Source: Acidobacterium sp.
GTDB taxonomy: Bacteria; Acidobacteriota; Terriglobia; Terriglobales; Acidobacteriaceae
Length of the DNA: 17,373 nt
Reading direction: 5' to 3'
Assembly: GCA_003152595.1 (NCBI GenBank)
Contig: PMAM01000145.1
Span: 1-17,373, forward strand
A model generated the notes under the pieces. The model ran no database searches. It was given only the letters and a program-made list of their open reading frames with translations, and was not told the origin of the DNA. The position numbers and the translations under genes are program-made. Of this stretch, positions 7,753-14,657 are shown piece by piece (the first letter of the stretch is position 1; each line of letters opens with the position of its first letter).

Positions 7753-7783
7753 GTTGATACCCGCCCGTGGCCCAGGAACTACA

Positions 7784-8752
7784 ATGGACAGGGAACCGAT
7801 GGCTTCTCCATCCGCCGCCAATCCGAATGTTCCGGGCGAGGCACTCGTCCAGATCGACCTGGCGGCGCGCCGCCCGCTGCCCAAGCCGGAGTGGCTTCGC
7901 GCCCGCGCTCCCATGGGCGACAACTACCACGACCTGAAGAAGCTGGCCCGATCGCTCAACCTGCACACGGTCTGCGAGTCCGCGCAGTGCCCCAACATCG
8001 GCGAGTGCTGGCACCACCGCACCGCCACCTTCATGATGCTGGGCAACACCTGCACCCGCCGCTGCGGATTCTGCGCCGTTCCCAAGGGCCGCCCTGAGCC
8101 AATCGACTTCGACGAGCCCCGCCGCGTGGCCGAAGCCGTCGCTGCGCTCGGTCTCAAGTTCGCCGTCATCACCAGCGTCAATCGCGACGACGATATCCTG
8201 GGCGGAGCCCGCGCCTTCGTCATGGTCATCGAGGAGATCCGCCGCCAGGCGCCTGGCTGCCAGGTCGAAGTCCTCATCCCCGACTTCCAGGGCAACCAGA
8301 ATGCGATCCGCCTCGTCGTTGAAGCGCGGCCGGAAATCCTGAACCACAACACCGAATCGGTTCCGCGCCTCTACCGCGCCGTGCGCTCCGGCGCTCGTTA
8401 CGAGCGCACCCTGCGGCTCCTCCAGCACGCCAAAGAAATCAATCCCAACACTGTTACAAAATCGGGAGTCATGGTCGGTCTCGGCGAAGAAATGGACGAG
8501 CTCCTCGCCGTCTACCGCGATCTGGCCAGCGTCGGAGTCAACGTTCTCACCATCGGCCAGTACCTCCGCCCTTCGAAGGATCATCTCCCCATCGCCCGCT
8601 ACTACACTCCCGACGAGTTCGCCTTCATGAAGCGCGAAGCGCTGGCCATGGGGTTCCGTCACGTCGAATCGGGCCCGCTGGTTCGCTCCAGCTACCACGC
8701 CCACGAACAGGCAGACTCTCAGGCCTCCTCCGGCGTTCGCATCGTCATGTAG
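7784..8752 (+). CDS. lipA: Lipoyl synthase (radical SAM)
   Basis: Inserts two sulfur atoms into protein-bound octanoyl groups to make lipoate for 2-oxoacid dehydrogenases and the glycine cleavage system. With this start it has 322 residues. The auxiliary [4Fe-4S] cluster motif CESAQCPNIGEC gives C64, C69 and C75; the radical SAM motif CTRRCGFC gives C90, C94 and C97. The C-terminal RSSYHA carries the serine that ligates the auxiliary cluster in LipA enzymes. All hallmarks are intact, so the gene should be functional. ATG at 7784 has AGGA six bases ahead; ATG at 7799 (MASPSA) is an alternative and a TTG at 7754 is unlikely. No lipB is adjacent. frr follows after 60 bases. Confidence 0.97.
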   Translation: MDREPMASPSAANPNVPGEALVQIDLAARRPLPKPEWLRARAPMGDNYHDLKKLARSLNLHTVCESAQCPNIGECWHHRTATFMMLGNTCTRRCGFCAVPKGRPEPIDFDEPRRVAEAVAALGLKFAVITSVNRDDDILGGARAFVMVIEEIRRQAPGCQVEVLIPDFQGNQNAIRLVVEARPEILNHNTESVPRLYRAVRSGARYERTLRLLQHAKEINPNTVTKSGVMVGLGEEMDELLAVYRDLASVGVNVLTIGQYLRPSKDHLPIARYYTPDEFAFMKREALAMGFRHVESGPLVRSSYHAHEQADSQASSGVRIVM

Positions 8753-8767
8753 CTCTCACGCGCGGCG

Positions 8768-8774
8768 TTACAAT
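8768..8774 (+). promoter_or_regulatory. Possible -10 element (TTACAAT) before frr
   Basis: TACAAT matches the TATAAT consensus at five of six positions and lies 38 bases before the frr start, leaving room for the AAGGA ribosome binding site. No good -35 is visible. The same TTACAAT occurs in the gaps before coaE and htrA. Confidence 0.35.
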
Positions 8775-8812
8775 ACCTGTTTTGGACTCGTTTTCCTGAA
8801 GGACGAACTACT

Positions 8813-9400
8813 ATGGCGCCATCCATTATGGCGGGCATTCCCGCCCTCAAATCCGACTACACGCAACTCCGGAGCCGCATGGATAAAGCCGTCGGCGACT
8901 TCCAGACTAACCTCGGCTCCATCCGCACCGGCCGTGCCTCGATCCATATGCTCGACCAGGTCAAAGTCGACTACTACGGCACGCCTACGCCGCTGAACCA
9001 GGTCGGCCAGATCACCACGCCCGATGCCAACATGATTGTCATCCAGCCCTGGGACGTCAGCCTGATCGTCGAAATCGAAAAATCGCTCCGGACATCGGAT
9101 CTGGGTTTTAATCCCAACAACGACGGGAAGATCGTCCGCGTTCCGGTCCCACCCATGACCGAGGACCGCCGCCGCGAAGTCGTCAAGCACCTCCACCGCG
9201 TTCTCGAGGATCACCGCACTGCCGTCCGCAATATCCGCCGCGACGGCAACGACCTCATCAAGAAAGCCGCGAAGGACAAAAAGATTTCCGAAGACGAAGA
9301 GAAGCGTTCCCTCGACGAGATCCAGAAGCTCACCGACGAGGAAATCAAAAAGATGGAAGAGATGGCGAAGAAGAAGGAAGCCGAAGTCATGCAGGTGTGA
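8813..9400 (+). CDS. frr: Ribosome recycling factor
   Basis: Splits post-termination ribosomes with EF-G. The 195-residue product has the complete RRF layout: the long helical domain starts near residue 14, GSIRTGRAS and YYGTPTPLNQVGQI are classical, IQPWD leads into domain II, then LRTSDLGFNPNNDGK, VPPMTEDRR, and the C-terminal helix rich in Lys/Glu. It is about ten residues longer than the usual 185, mainly an N-terminal extension. ATG at 8813 is preceded by AAGGA at a spacing of about nine bases; a second ATG at 8828 would give a more standard length. It is not beside pyrH or tsf here, the common arrangement elsewhere; lipA is upstream, and a strong terminator closes the region. Confidence 0.97.
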   Translation: MAPSIMAGIPALKSDYTQLRSRMDKAVGDFQTNLGSIRTGRASIHMLDQVKVDYYGTPTPLNQVGQITTPDANMIVIQPWDVSLIVEIEKSLRTSDLGFNPNNDGKIVRVPVPPMTEDRRREVVKHLHRVLEDHRTAVRNIRRDGNDLIKKAAKDKKISEDEEKRSLDEIQKLTDEEIKKMEEMAKKKEAEVMQV

Positions 9401-9454
9401 TCGGCCGCCTTCGACAGCAGCCACCGCCGCGCTCAGTCCCAGTTCCCCGATACA

Positions 9455-9489
9455 ACAAAAAAGGCCGTCCGCCGTGGACGGCCTTTGTC
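9455..9489. terminator. Bidirectional intrinsic terminator between frr and a convergent gene
   Basis: AAAGGCCGTCC (9460-9470) pairs perfectly over 11 bp with GGACGGCCTTT (9476-9486) around a GCCGT loop. On the minus strand the stem is followed by TTTTTTGTTG, a good U-tract for the secreted-protein gene at 9515-10102. On the plus strand the tail is TTTGTC, adequate for frr. Confidence 0.9.
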
Positions 9490-9514
9490 ATAGAGGATGG
9501 TGCGTCGTCCGCCC

Positions 9515-10102
9515 CTACTCAGCCGCGTTCATGCTGCTGCCGGAGCTGACTGGAGCGATGCCGACCTGCAGATAAGTACCCGCCTCCAGCCTGAAGTCGC
9601 CCTTCGTGCTTGTAAACGTTCCGGAGTTCTGATTCTTGACCGCGCTGGTAAGAGCCACGTGACCCAGCCCGCCAGGCTGTTGGTCAAAAGCGCTGCTCGC
9701 ATCCACCTGAACCGGGGGCTGACCGACCGCCGATTCTCCGTTGGCGTAGTCTCCGCTCTGCGGAAAGGCCGCCAGAACTGTGGCCTTGATCGGAATGTCT
9801 TTCCCGTCTTTCAGCTTCGCCGACGTGAACAGAAGACTCACGCTCACCGGGGATCCCTCGTTCTTCACTTCAGCGACTTTGCCGATGAGTTCCGTTCCTC
9901 GCGGCAACTTCGTTCCGCCCGCAGTCACCGTTCCGTCCAGTCGCGCCGTGACCGATTGCCCAACCGTGGCATTGCTTGAATCGAGCGTACGATCCAGCTT
10001 CGCATTCACTCCGACCAGAGACTGCGCGGACGCAGCTCCCACCGAAAGAAATGACACCAGTGCAAGACCAGAGAAGAAGTTCCTCAACGATGAAGTAATC
10101 AT
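9515..10102 (-). CDS. Secreted hypothetical protein with Sec signal peptide
   Basis: Unidentified exported protein of 195 residues. Residues 1-26 form a Sec signal peptide (basic start, FFSGLALVSFLSV core, ASA cleavage site before Q27); no lipobox cysteine, so probably periplasmic or outer surface. The mature part is Ser/Thr/Gly/Val-rich with alternating hydrophobics, so mainly beta. The section TVGQSVTARLDGTV, GTKLPRGTELIGKV and SLLFTSAKLKDGKDIPIKA recalls the beta-barrel repeats of VirB10/TrbI-type proteins and of related acidobacterial hypotheticals (resemblance only). No enzyme motif is visible. The GGGAG ribosome binding site is about ten bases ahead of the ATG. It is convergent with frr across the shared terminator and faces an open gap on its upstream side. 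Confidence 0.82.
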   Translation of the reverse strand: MITSSLRNFFSGLALVSFLSVGAASAQSLVGVNAKLDRTLDSSNATVGQSVTARLDGTVTAGGTKLPRGTELIGKVAEVKNEGSPVSVSLLFTSAKLKDGKDIPIKATVLAAFPQSGDYANGESAVGQPPVQVDASSAFDQQPGGLGHVALTSAVKNQNSGTFTSTKGDFRLEAGTYLQVGIAPVSSGSSMNAAE

Positions 10103-10498
10103 GAAAAAATGACTCCCTGCAGAAAATTCTGCCGTTGCGCTTGTGCCTTATCTCTGCAATCTCATTCTTCAGACACGCCTGCGCGAACGTAGCAAACGCG
10201 GGCGGCGTTCATAGATGGGTATCGCGAGATGGCGCACGCGCGCCAGCGGATCACAACGTGGTTCCGCCAAATGGACCGTGCGTCAGCAACCGGCATGGAA
10301 TGCCGGAAGAACACAGCCCCAGCCGCACTCAGAACGTCCTGGCCATTGCGAATCTCTGTCCTTATGAGTCAACAGAGACCGATCTCAGTGCGTAAAACCA
10401 TCCTCTGCCATGTTCGACGCAGAGAGATACCAGTTGGATTCATGAAAGGGGTTCGTCCGGAGAAATCAACTTGTCCGAAGTGAGGTTTCTGCGCCTGT
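10103..10498. other. 396-base gap without a convincing gene
   Basis: Open frames here (for example ATG 10229 and TTG 10135 on the plus strand) have basic, low-information products and no ribosome binding site, so I do not call them. The left end must hold the promoter of the minus-strand secreted-protein gene. A perfect 7-bp stem with a 3-base loop, CCGGCAT GGA ATGCCGG, lies at 10290-10306. No T-run follows it. The composition is less C-biased than the genes to the left. An unrecognised small RNA is possible but unsupported. Confidence 0.5.
10119..10132. promoter_or_regulatory. Short inverted repeat in the leader of the secreted-protein gene
   Basis: GCAGAA, AA, TTCTGC lies 17 to 30 bases upstream of the start codon at 10102 and touches the ribosome binding site. 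It might be an operator or a small translational hairpin. Confidence 0.3.
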
Positions 10499-10741
10499 TT
10501 ACACGATCCAGGCGACGCGCTCCAGCTCATTCTGCATGCACTCGAAGCTGCACGAGATGGTTTCCAGCCGCAGCACGGCTTCGCGCACCATTGCGGGATC
10601 GGCCCCGTAGCCGTGCCCCATCAGGAACGTCTTCAGCAGCTCGGCGGCCTGCCACGAATCCATGCCCGACTGCAACAGCTCCGTCCGCAGACCTGCCAGT
10701 TCTGTCACCGGGAACTTCTCGATTCTGCTGTCGCTCGCCAT
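10499..10741 (-). CDS. Small hypothetical protein, 80 residues
   Basis: Not recognised. An 80-residue cytoplasmic-looking protein that is probably all-helical: ELAGLRTELLQSG, SWQAAELLKTFLMGHGYG, AMVREAVLRLE and ECMQNELERVAWIV read as amphipathic helices. Two cysteines fall in SCSFEC. There is no signal peptide or membrane span. The best evidence that it is real is a strong ribosome binding site, GAGGAG, six bases before the ATG, plus sensible amino-acid composition. It is transcribed away from the small membrane protein gene at 10937, with a 195-base divergent region between them. A function cannot be given. Confidence 0.72.
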   Translation of the reverse strand: MASDSRIEKFPVTELAGLRTELLQSGMDSWQAAELLKTFLMGHGYGADPAMVREAVLRLETISCSFECMQNELERVAWIV

Positions 10742-10781
10742 GGTCGTCTCCTCGTTTCGATCAGCCCGGGCTCATTCTCCC

Positions 10782-10791
10782 GAGTGCACTC
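10782..10791. promoter_or_regulatory. Perfect 10-bp palindrome upstream of the 80-residue gene
   Basis: GAGTGCACTC lies about 40 bases upstream of the minus-strand start at 10741, in the divergent region 10742-10936. It could be an operator. A T-run follows on the plus strand, but no plus-strand gene ends here, so a terminator is unlikely. Confidence 0.25.
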
Positions 10792-10936
10792 TCGATTTTT
10801 TGACCCTTCACTCTGCACGGTTAGACACCATTTGGGTGAATTAGTGTTGCTGCCGCCCAGGGAATTGATTCTGGCCCTTTCGCGCCATTCCGCGTGGCAG
10901 AGCCCTCTGCGGTAACCGTTCGCCGTACACTAAGCG

Positions 10937-11092
10937 GTGACCCAGGTACAGAAAAATTCATCCCACGAGGCAACCCCGTCCCACCGCGAAGGACCTTCGT
11001 GGGGCCTGATGCTGGCGCTGATCGTGGTGGCGATGCTCGTCGCCACGGGAATCGCCTGGATGTTCATTCATCCTTTCTTCATGCGGCACTGA
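10937..11092 (+). CDS. Small single-pass membrane protein, 51 residues
   Basis: Not recognised as a named family. The frame starts at GTG 10937, two codons after an in-frame TAA at 10931, and ends with TGA at 11090-11092. The product has a polar N-terminus (TQVQKNSSHEATPSHREG), then one clear membrane span of about 20 residues (GLMLALIVVAMLVATGIAW), then a short aromatic, basic tail (MFIHPFFMRH). The Trp residues at both edges of the span and the sharp polar/hydrophobic division are typical of real small membrane proteins. There is no obvious ribosome binding site, which lowers confidence. It precedes coaE by 119 bases, and its reading frame differs from coaE's. Confidence 0.6.
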   Translation: MTQVQKNSSHEATPSHREGPSWGLMLALIVVAMLVATGIAWMFIHPFFMRH

Positions 11093-11153
11093 ATGGTGCG
11101 GCATTCTTCCATTACGTTGCTCCACCGCCCGGGGTTCACTCGTGCGCGTCGTC

Positions 11154-11160
11154 TTACAAT
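11154..11160 (+). promoter_or_regulatory. Possible -10 element (TTACAAT) before coaE
   Basis: TACAAT lies 51 bases ahead of the coaE start, inside the gap after the small membrane protein. No clear -35 is seen. Confidence 0.35.
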
Positions 11161-11211
11161 TCCATCGGACACTTTGGGCCTCATCATCCTGTGTGTATCG
11201 ATCGGAGACGC

Positions 11212-11880
11212 ATGTTGCGCGTAGGACTCACCGGCAGTCTCGGTAGCGGCAAGACCACGGTCGCCGCGATTCTGCGCGAGCGCGGCCTTCGCGTTCTTGA
11301 AGCCGACGCTATCGCGCGCGCGATGATGGAGCCCGGCCAGGAGGTCTTTCGCGGCATCGTCGAGCACTTCGGGGCCGATGTGGTCCGGCCCGACGGCTCG
11401 CTTGACCGGCCGCGACTCGCTGCTCTTGCCTTCTCCGAGGGGCGACTCCATTCGCTGAACCAGATCGTGCATCCGCCGGTTGTCGCGGAGCAGGAACGGT
11501 TGAGCCGGGAGATCTTTGCGCGCGACCCGGCGGCGATTGTCGTCGTCGAGTCCGCTCTGATCTTCGAAGCCGAAGCGTGGGGCACCGTTCCGGACTGGCG
11601 GAAGCGCTTCGACAGGATCATCCTCGTGACGGCGCCGGATGACCTGAAGATCCAGCGCTTCCTCGCCCGCATCCTGCCCACCTCTGCTACGGCAGAGGAG
11701 CGCGCCGCCGCCGAGCGCGACGCGCGCCAGCGCCTTGCCGCGCAACTGCCCGACTCGGTCAAGATTCCGCAGGCCGACTTCATCATCGACAACTCCGGCC
11801 CCTTTGAGGCCACACGCTTGCAGGCCGAACGCATTGCTGAGGAGCTCCGGGCAAGACTCGGAACGCAAGCTGGCGATTAA
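11212..11880 (+). CDS. coaE: Dephospho-CoA kinase
   Basis: Catalyses the last step of coenzyme A synthesis, phosphorylation of the 3'-hydroxyl of dephospho-CoA. The 222-residue product begins MLRVGLTGSLGSGKTTVA with an intact P-loop (GSLGSGKT, residues 8-15), followed by the EADAIAR substrate-binding acid region, LNQIVHPPV (conserved His-Pro), VVESALIFEA and the late ADFIIDNSGP motif, all in the family order. The lid region (ILPTSATAEERAAAERDARQRLAAQ) is a few residues longer than usual. ATG at 11212 has GGAG four bases ahead; the frame runs on upstream to 10894 but without homology. htrA follows after 118 bases and likely has its own promoter. Confidence 0.95.
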   Translation: MLRVGLTGSLGSGKTTVAAILRERGLRVLEADAIARAMMEPGQEVFRGIVEHFGADVVRPDGSLDRPRLAALAFSEGRLHSLNQIVHPPVVAEQERLSREIFARDPAAIVVVESALIFEAEAWGTVPDWRKRFDRIILVTAPDDLKIQRFLARILPTSATAEERAAAERDARQRLAAQLPDSVKIPQADFIIDNSGPFEATRLQAERIAEELRARLGTQAGD

Positions 11881-11890
11881 ACGTATGTCG

Positions 11891-11897
11891 TTACAAT
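11891..11897 (+). promoter_or_regulatory. Possible -10 element (TTACAAT) before htrA
   Basis: TACAAT lies directly after coaE and about 100 bases before the htrA start, which would give a long leader. No convincing -35. Confidence 0.3.
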
Positions 11898-11998
11898 GAT
11901 GGGAAGAATGGTTTTTTGTGCCTGGCTGTGGGAAGGCCGGTGCACTTCGCGTTGAGCGCAAATCTCCGGGTCCGCATCAAAACTCCACGTCAGCCGCT

Positions 11999-13138
11999 AT
12001 GACCTTTCGCCGACTTCTTCTCGTTCTGATCCTCGTGACGGGGTTCTGGTACTTCGTTAGCCACTCCGGTTTCCGCAACGACGCCTTCTTCGGCGGCAAG
12101 CCGACCCTCACTCTTACCGAGGCGCACGCCGCGCCGGAGTACACGCCGGCGGAGACGAACAACATCGGGGTCTACAAGCGGGTGGTTCCGTCCGTCGTGA
12201 ACATCACCGCCGGCACGGTCACGCTGGACTTCTTCATGGGACTCGTTCCGCAGCAGGATCAGGGCTCCGGCTTCATCCTCGACAAGCAGGGTCACATCCT
12301 CACCAACTACCACGTCGTGGGCGAGAGCCATAACATTCAGGTGCAGACGCACGACAAGCACCGCTACACGGCCACGGTGATCGGCAAAGATCGCCTCCAC
12401 GATCTGGCGCTCCTGCAGATCAACGCGCCGAATCTGGTTCCGGCGGTCCTGGCGACCTCGCGCGATCTCCAGGTGGGCCAGCAGGTCTACGCCATCGGCA
12501 ATCCGTTTGGCCTGAGCGGCACCATGACCTCCGGCATCATCAGCGCGATCCGCTCGGTGCGCAGTCCCGAGGGCGGCGCGCCCATTGAAAACGCCATCCA
12601 GACCGACGCCGCCATCAACCCCGGCAACTCCGGCGGGCCGCTGCTGAACTCGCAGGGCGAAGTCATTGGGATCAACTCGATGATTGCCCAGAATGGCGCC
12701 GAGCAGAACGCCGGCATTGGCTTTGCGATTCCCATCGACACTGCGAAGGCCGTCCTCAACGACTTCCAGAAGTACGGCTATGCGCGGCGGCCTTCGCTCG
12801 GCGTCCGCACGCTGCCCATCGGTCCCGATCTGGCCGAGCAGATGGGTCTGCCCGCGCAGTATGGCGTGCTGATTGAAGGCGTCGTCCCCGGCGGAGCGGC
12901 GGATCGCGCCGGCCTGCACGGTGGGAACCAGGTGGCGTATCTGGGCAACATGCAAATCTCCATCGGTGGCGACCTCATCGTGGCCATCGACGGCCAGGAG
13001 ATCACGAACTCGCAGGACATCTCCGAGATCATGAACCAGCATCAGCCGGGCGACACGGTCACAGTGACGTTTTTCCGCGGACGCCGCAAAATGACCGCGC
13101 GCGTCACGCTGGGCGAGGCCCACGAACAGAGCGCCTGA
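11999..13138 (+). CDS. HtrA/Deg-family serine protease with one PDZ domain
   Basis: Envelope quality-control protease that cuts misfolded or signalling proteins in the periplasm. 379 residues from ATG 11999. A basic start and LLLVLILVTGFWYF (6-19) form a signal anchor or signal peptide, then a linker. The trypsin-like domain has the triad H105 (TNYHVV), D135 (HDLALLQI) and S211 (GNSGGPL). One PDZ domain follows (about 275-370; VLIEGVVPGGAADRAGL, GGDLIVAIDGQEI). A single PDZ makes it DegS/HhoA-like rather than DegP, so I leave the symbol empty. No cleavage site is certain, so it may stay membrane-anchored. The ribosome binding site is weak; GTG at 11918 would add 27 unlikely residues. It converges with the Gfo/Idh/MocA gene 23 bases away. 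Confidence 0.93.
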   Translation: MTFRRLLLVLILVTGFWYFVSHSGFRNDAFFGGKPTLTLTEAHAAPEYTPAETNNIGVYKRVVPSVVNITAGTVTLDFFMGLVPQQDQGSGFILDKQGHILTNYHVVGESHNIQVQTHDKHRYTATVIGKDRLHDLALLQINAPNLVPAVLATSRDLQVGQQVYAIGNPFGLSGTMTSGIISAIRSVRSPEGGAPIENAIQTDAAINPGNSGGPLLNSQGEVIGINSMIAQNGAEQNAGIGFAIPIDTAKAVLNDFQKYGYARRPSLGVRTLPIGPDLAEQMGLPAQYGVLIEGVVPGGAADRAGLHGGNQVAYLGNMQISIGGDLIVAIDGQEITNSQDISEIMNQHQPGDTVTVTFFRGRRKMTARVTLGEAHEQSA

Positions 13139-13140
13139 GG

Positions 13141-13154
13141 GCTGCCTGGGCAGC
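13141..13154. terminator. Weak hairpin between convergent genes
   Basis: GCTGC, CTGG, GCAGC forms a 5-bp stem in the 23-base gap between the htrA-type gene and the convergent oxidoreductase. There is no T-run, so termination by it is uncertain. Confidence 0.3.
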
Positions 13155-13161
13155 GCCACGC

Positions 13162-14535
13162 TCAGATCAGCTTCATCGCCTCGGGGTCCCATTTCACGAT
13201 GGCGTTACGCTCGTAGCTCAGGTTGGTGAGAAGGGCGGCCCCGGCGGCGCGATACCCGAAGACGGCGTCTTCCACAACAGGCTGCCGCGAACGCACCGCA
13301 GCAAAGAAATTCTTCAGGTGGTCGTAGCTGTCGCTGTAGTCGCGAGGAACGACGTAGCGGTCGTTGCCCACGCGGGTCGGTTCGGTGGGCTCGACGAGTG
13401 GGTACTTCTCGCGGTAGGCCGTGGTGATCTGCTTCTGCATCGCTTCGGTGAAGGAGCCGATCATCAGTCCCGGCTCTTTATCGCGCGGAACGCGATTGAC
13501 GATCAGCGTATTGCCGGCGATCTCCATCGTGCCCTCGGAGCCGGTAAAGAGGAAGCCCTCGCCTTCGCTGCCGCCGTTGACAAAGTTCACGCGTAAGGCG
13601 AGGTTGAAGCCCTCGGGATAATCGAACAGGCCGAGCAGCACGTCGGGGACGTCGCGGCCGTCTTTCCAGAAGCGCAACCCTCCGGTTGCCATCGCGCGCG
13701 TGGGACCGTGCGCGCCGGTGATGAAGTGGATGCCGCTGAAGAGGTGCACGAAAAGGTCACCCGCCACGCCGCTGCCGTAGGCCTTCCACTTCCTCCACTG
13801 GAAGAAATGCTCGGCATTGAAGGGGATCTTCGGCGCGGTCCCGAGAAAACGCGGCCAGTCGCAGGTTTCCGGCGAGGCATCGGGCGGAACCGTGTAGTTC
13901 CAGGCGCCGATTGAGGAGTTGCGATCCCAGAAGGCCGAGATCATGTTGAGCTTGCCGATCGCTCCCGAGGCGAGGATCTCTTTGGCCTTGGCGTAAACGA
14001 TCGAACTCACGCGCTGACTGCCGATCTGCAGGATGCGCTTCGTCGAGCGCGAGGCCTCGATCATCGCCGGGCCGTCCGCGTAGAGGTGGATCATTGGCTT
14101 CTCGCAGTAGACGTCCTTACCGGCGTTCATGGCGTCGATGGAGGCCTGCTTGTGCCAGTGGTCGGGTGTGCCGATGATGACGGCGTCGATATCCTTGCGG
14201 TCGAGGATCTCGCGGTAATCGCGGGTGGTCAGAATGTCCTGTCCCCAAAGCTCCTTGCAATGGGCGAGGCGATTGTCATAGCCATCGGCAGCGGCGACGA
14301 CTTTGACGCCGGGGACGCTGGCGGCAATCTTTGTGTCGTACTGACCCTGGCCTCCGGCGCCGATGATTGCGATCTGGATTTGATCATTGGCGGCGACGGG
14401 CTTTTCGGGCTGGGATTGCTGTGGCGTGAGAAGAGTGCCGGGCTGATCCGCCTCGGCCGCCGCGTGAAGGCTGGAGACGAGCAGCGCCTGCGTGGTTGCG
14501 GTTCCGGCGACTTTCAAAAAGCTTCTGCGATTCAC
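13162..14535 (-). CDS. Tat-exported Gfo/Idh/MocA family oxidoreductase
   Basis: NAD(P)-dependent oxidoreductase of the Gfo/Idh/MocA family, probably acting on a sugar or cyclitol derivative outside the cytoplasm. 457 residues. The N-terminus NRRSFLK (2-8) is a textbook twin-arginine signal, followed by a mild hydrophobic stretch to AAA. The Rossmann part has GAGGQG (59-64), D84 at the end of the second strand, GTPDHWH (122-128) and the catalytic-region YCEKP with K146. The C-terminal domain carries the family WRKWKAYGSGVAGD and FVHLFSGIHF motifs. Tat export fits a cofactor bound before transport, as in GFOR-type enzymes. The start is GTG at 14533-14535 with GGAGG about 11 bases ahead. It is divergent from an SDR sugar-type dehydrogenase, sharing a 122-base control region. 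The exact substrate is unknown. Confidence 0.92.
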   Translation of the reverse strand: MNRRSFLKVAGTATTQALLVSSLHAAAEADQPGTLLTPQQSQPEKPVAANDQIQIAIIGAGGQGQYDTKIAASVPGVKVVAAADGYDNRLAHCKELWGQDILTTRDYREILDRKDIDAVIIGTPDHWHKQASIDAMNAGKDVYCEKPMIHLYADGPAMIEASRSTKRILQIGSQRVSSIVYAKAKEILASGAIGKLNMISAFWDRNSSIGAWNYTVPPDASPETCDWPRFLGTAPKIPFNAEHFFQWRKWKAYGSGVAGDLFVHLFSGIHFITGAHGPTRAMATGGLRFWKDGRDVPDVLLGLFDYPEGFNLALRVNFVNGGSEGEGFLFTGSEGTMEIAGNTLIVNRVPRDKEPGLMIGSFTEAMQKQITTAYREKYPLVEPTEPTRVGNDRYVVPRDYSDSYDHLKNFFAAVRSRQPVVEDAVFGYRAAGAALLTNLSYERNAIVKWDPEAMKLI

Positions 14536-14557
14536 GTGCGTCAGGCCCTCCGGGATT

Positions 14558-14571
14558 CGGTCGATCGACCG
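14558..14571. promoter_or_regulatory. Perfect 14-bp palindrome in the divergent control region
   Basis: CGGTCGATCGACCG is identical to its reverse complement and lies 22 bases upstream of the minus-strand start, between the Gfo/Idh/MocA and SDR genes. Position and symmetry fit an operator for a dimeric regulator controlling one or both genes. No regulator gene is adjacent. Confidence 0.5.
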
Positions 14572-14633
14572 CCCTTGCCACGATAAATCCTTTTCGCGCG
14601 CCCTGTGCGGAGACTCCAGGCGAAGGTTAAAAA

Positions 14634-14655
14634 GAGGAGTCGTATCATCGATACG
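14634..14655 (+). promoter_or_regulatory. Ribosome binding site followed by a hairpin before the SDR start
   Basis: GAGGAG (14634-14639) is 18 bases from the ATG at 14658, too far for normal use. The 15 bases 14641-14655, CGTATC ATC GATACG, form a perfect 6-bp hairpin between them; folding would bring the two close. It could equally be a protein operator. Confidence 0.45.
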
Positions 14656-14657
14656 CC

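Noticed and set aside
5782..8704. Several long minus-strand frames opposite the ArnT-like gene and lipA
   Set aside because: Acidic, repetitive composition, no motifs, and no ribosome binding sites. The plus-strand genes are unambiguous.
10135..10483. Two overlapping plus-strand frames (86 and 84 residues) in the non-coding gap
   Set aside because: No ribosome binding site, no domain, scattered Cys/Arg/Pro composition, and one starts only at TTG.
9400..11200. Replication origin near the composition change
   Set aside because: No cluster of TTATCCACA-like DnaA boxes, no AT-rich unwinding stretch, and no dnaA/dnaN/gyrB neighbours.
10894..11211. N-terminal extension of the coaE frame
   Set aside because: It has no kinase homology and overlaps a short membrane-protein frame. 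ATG 11212 has a ribosome binding site directly before the P-loop strand.
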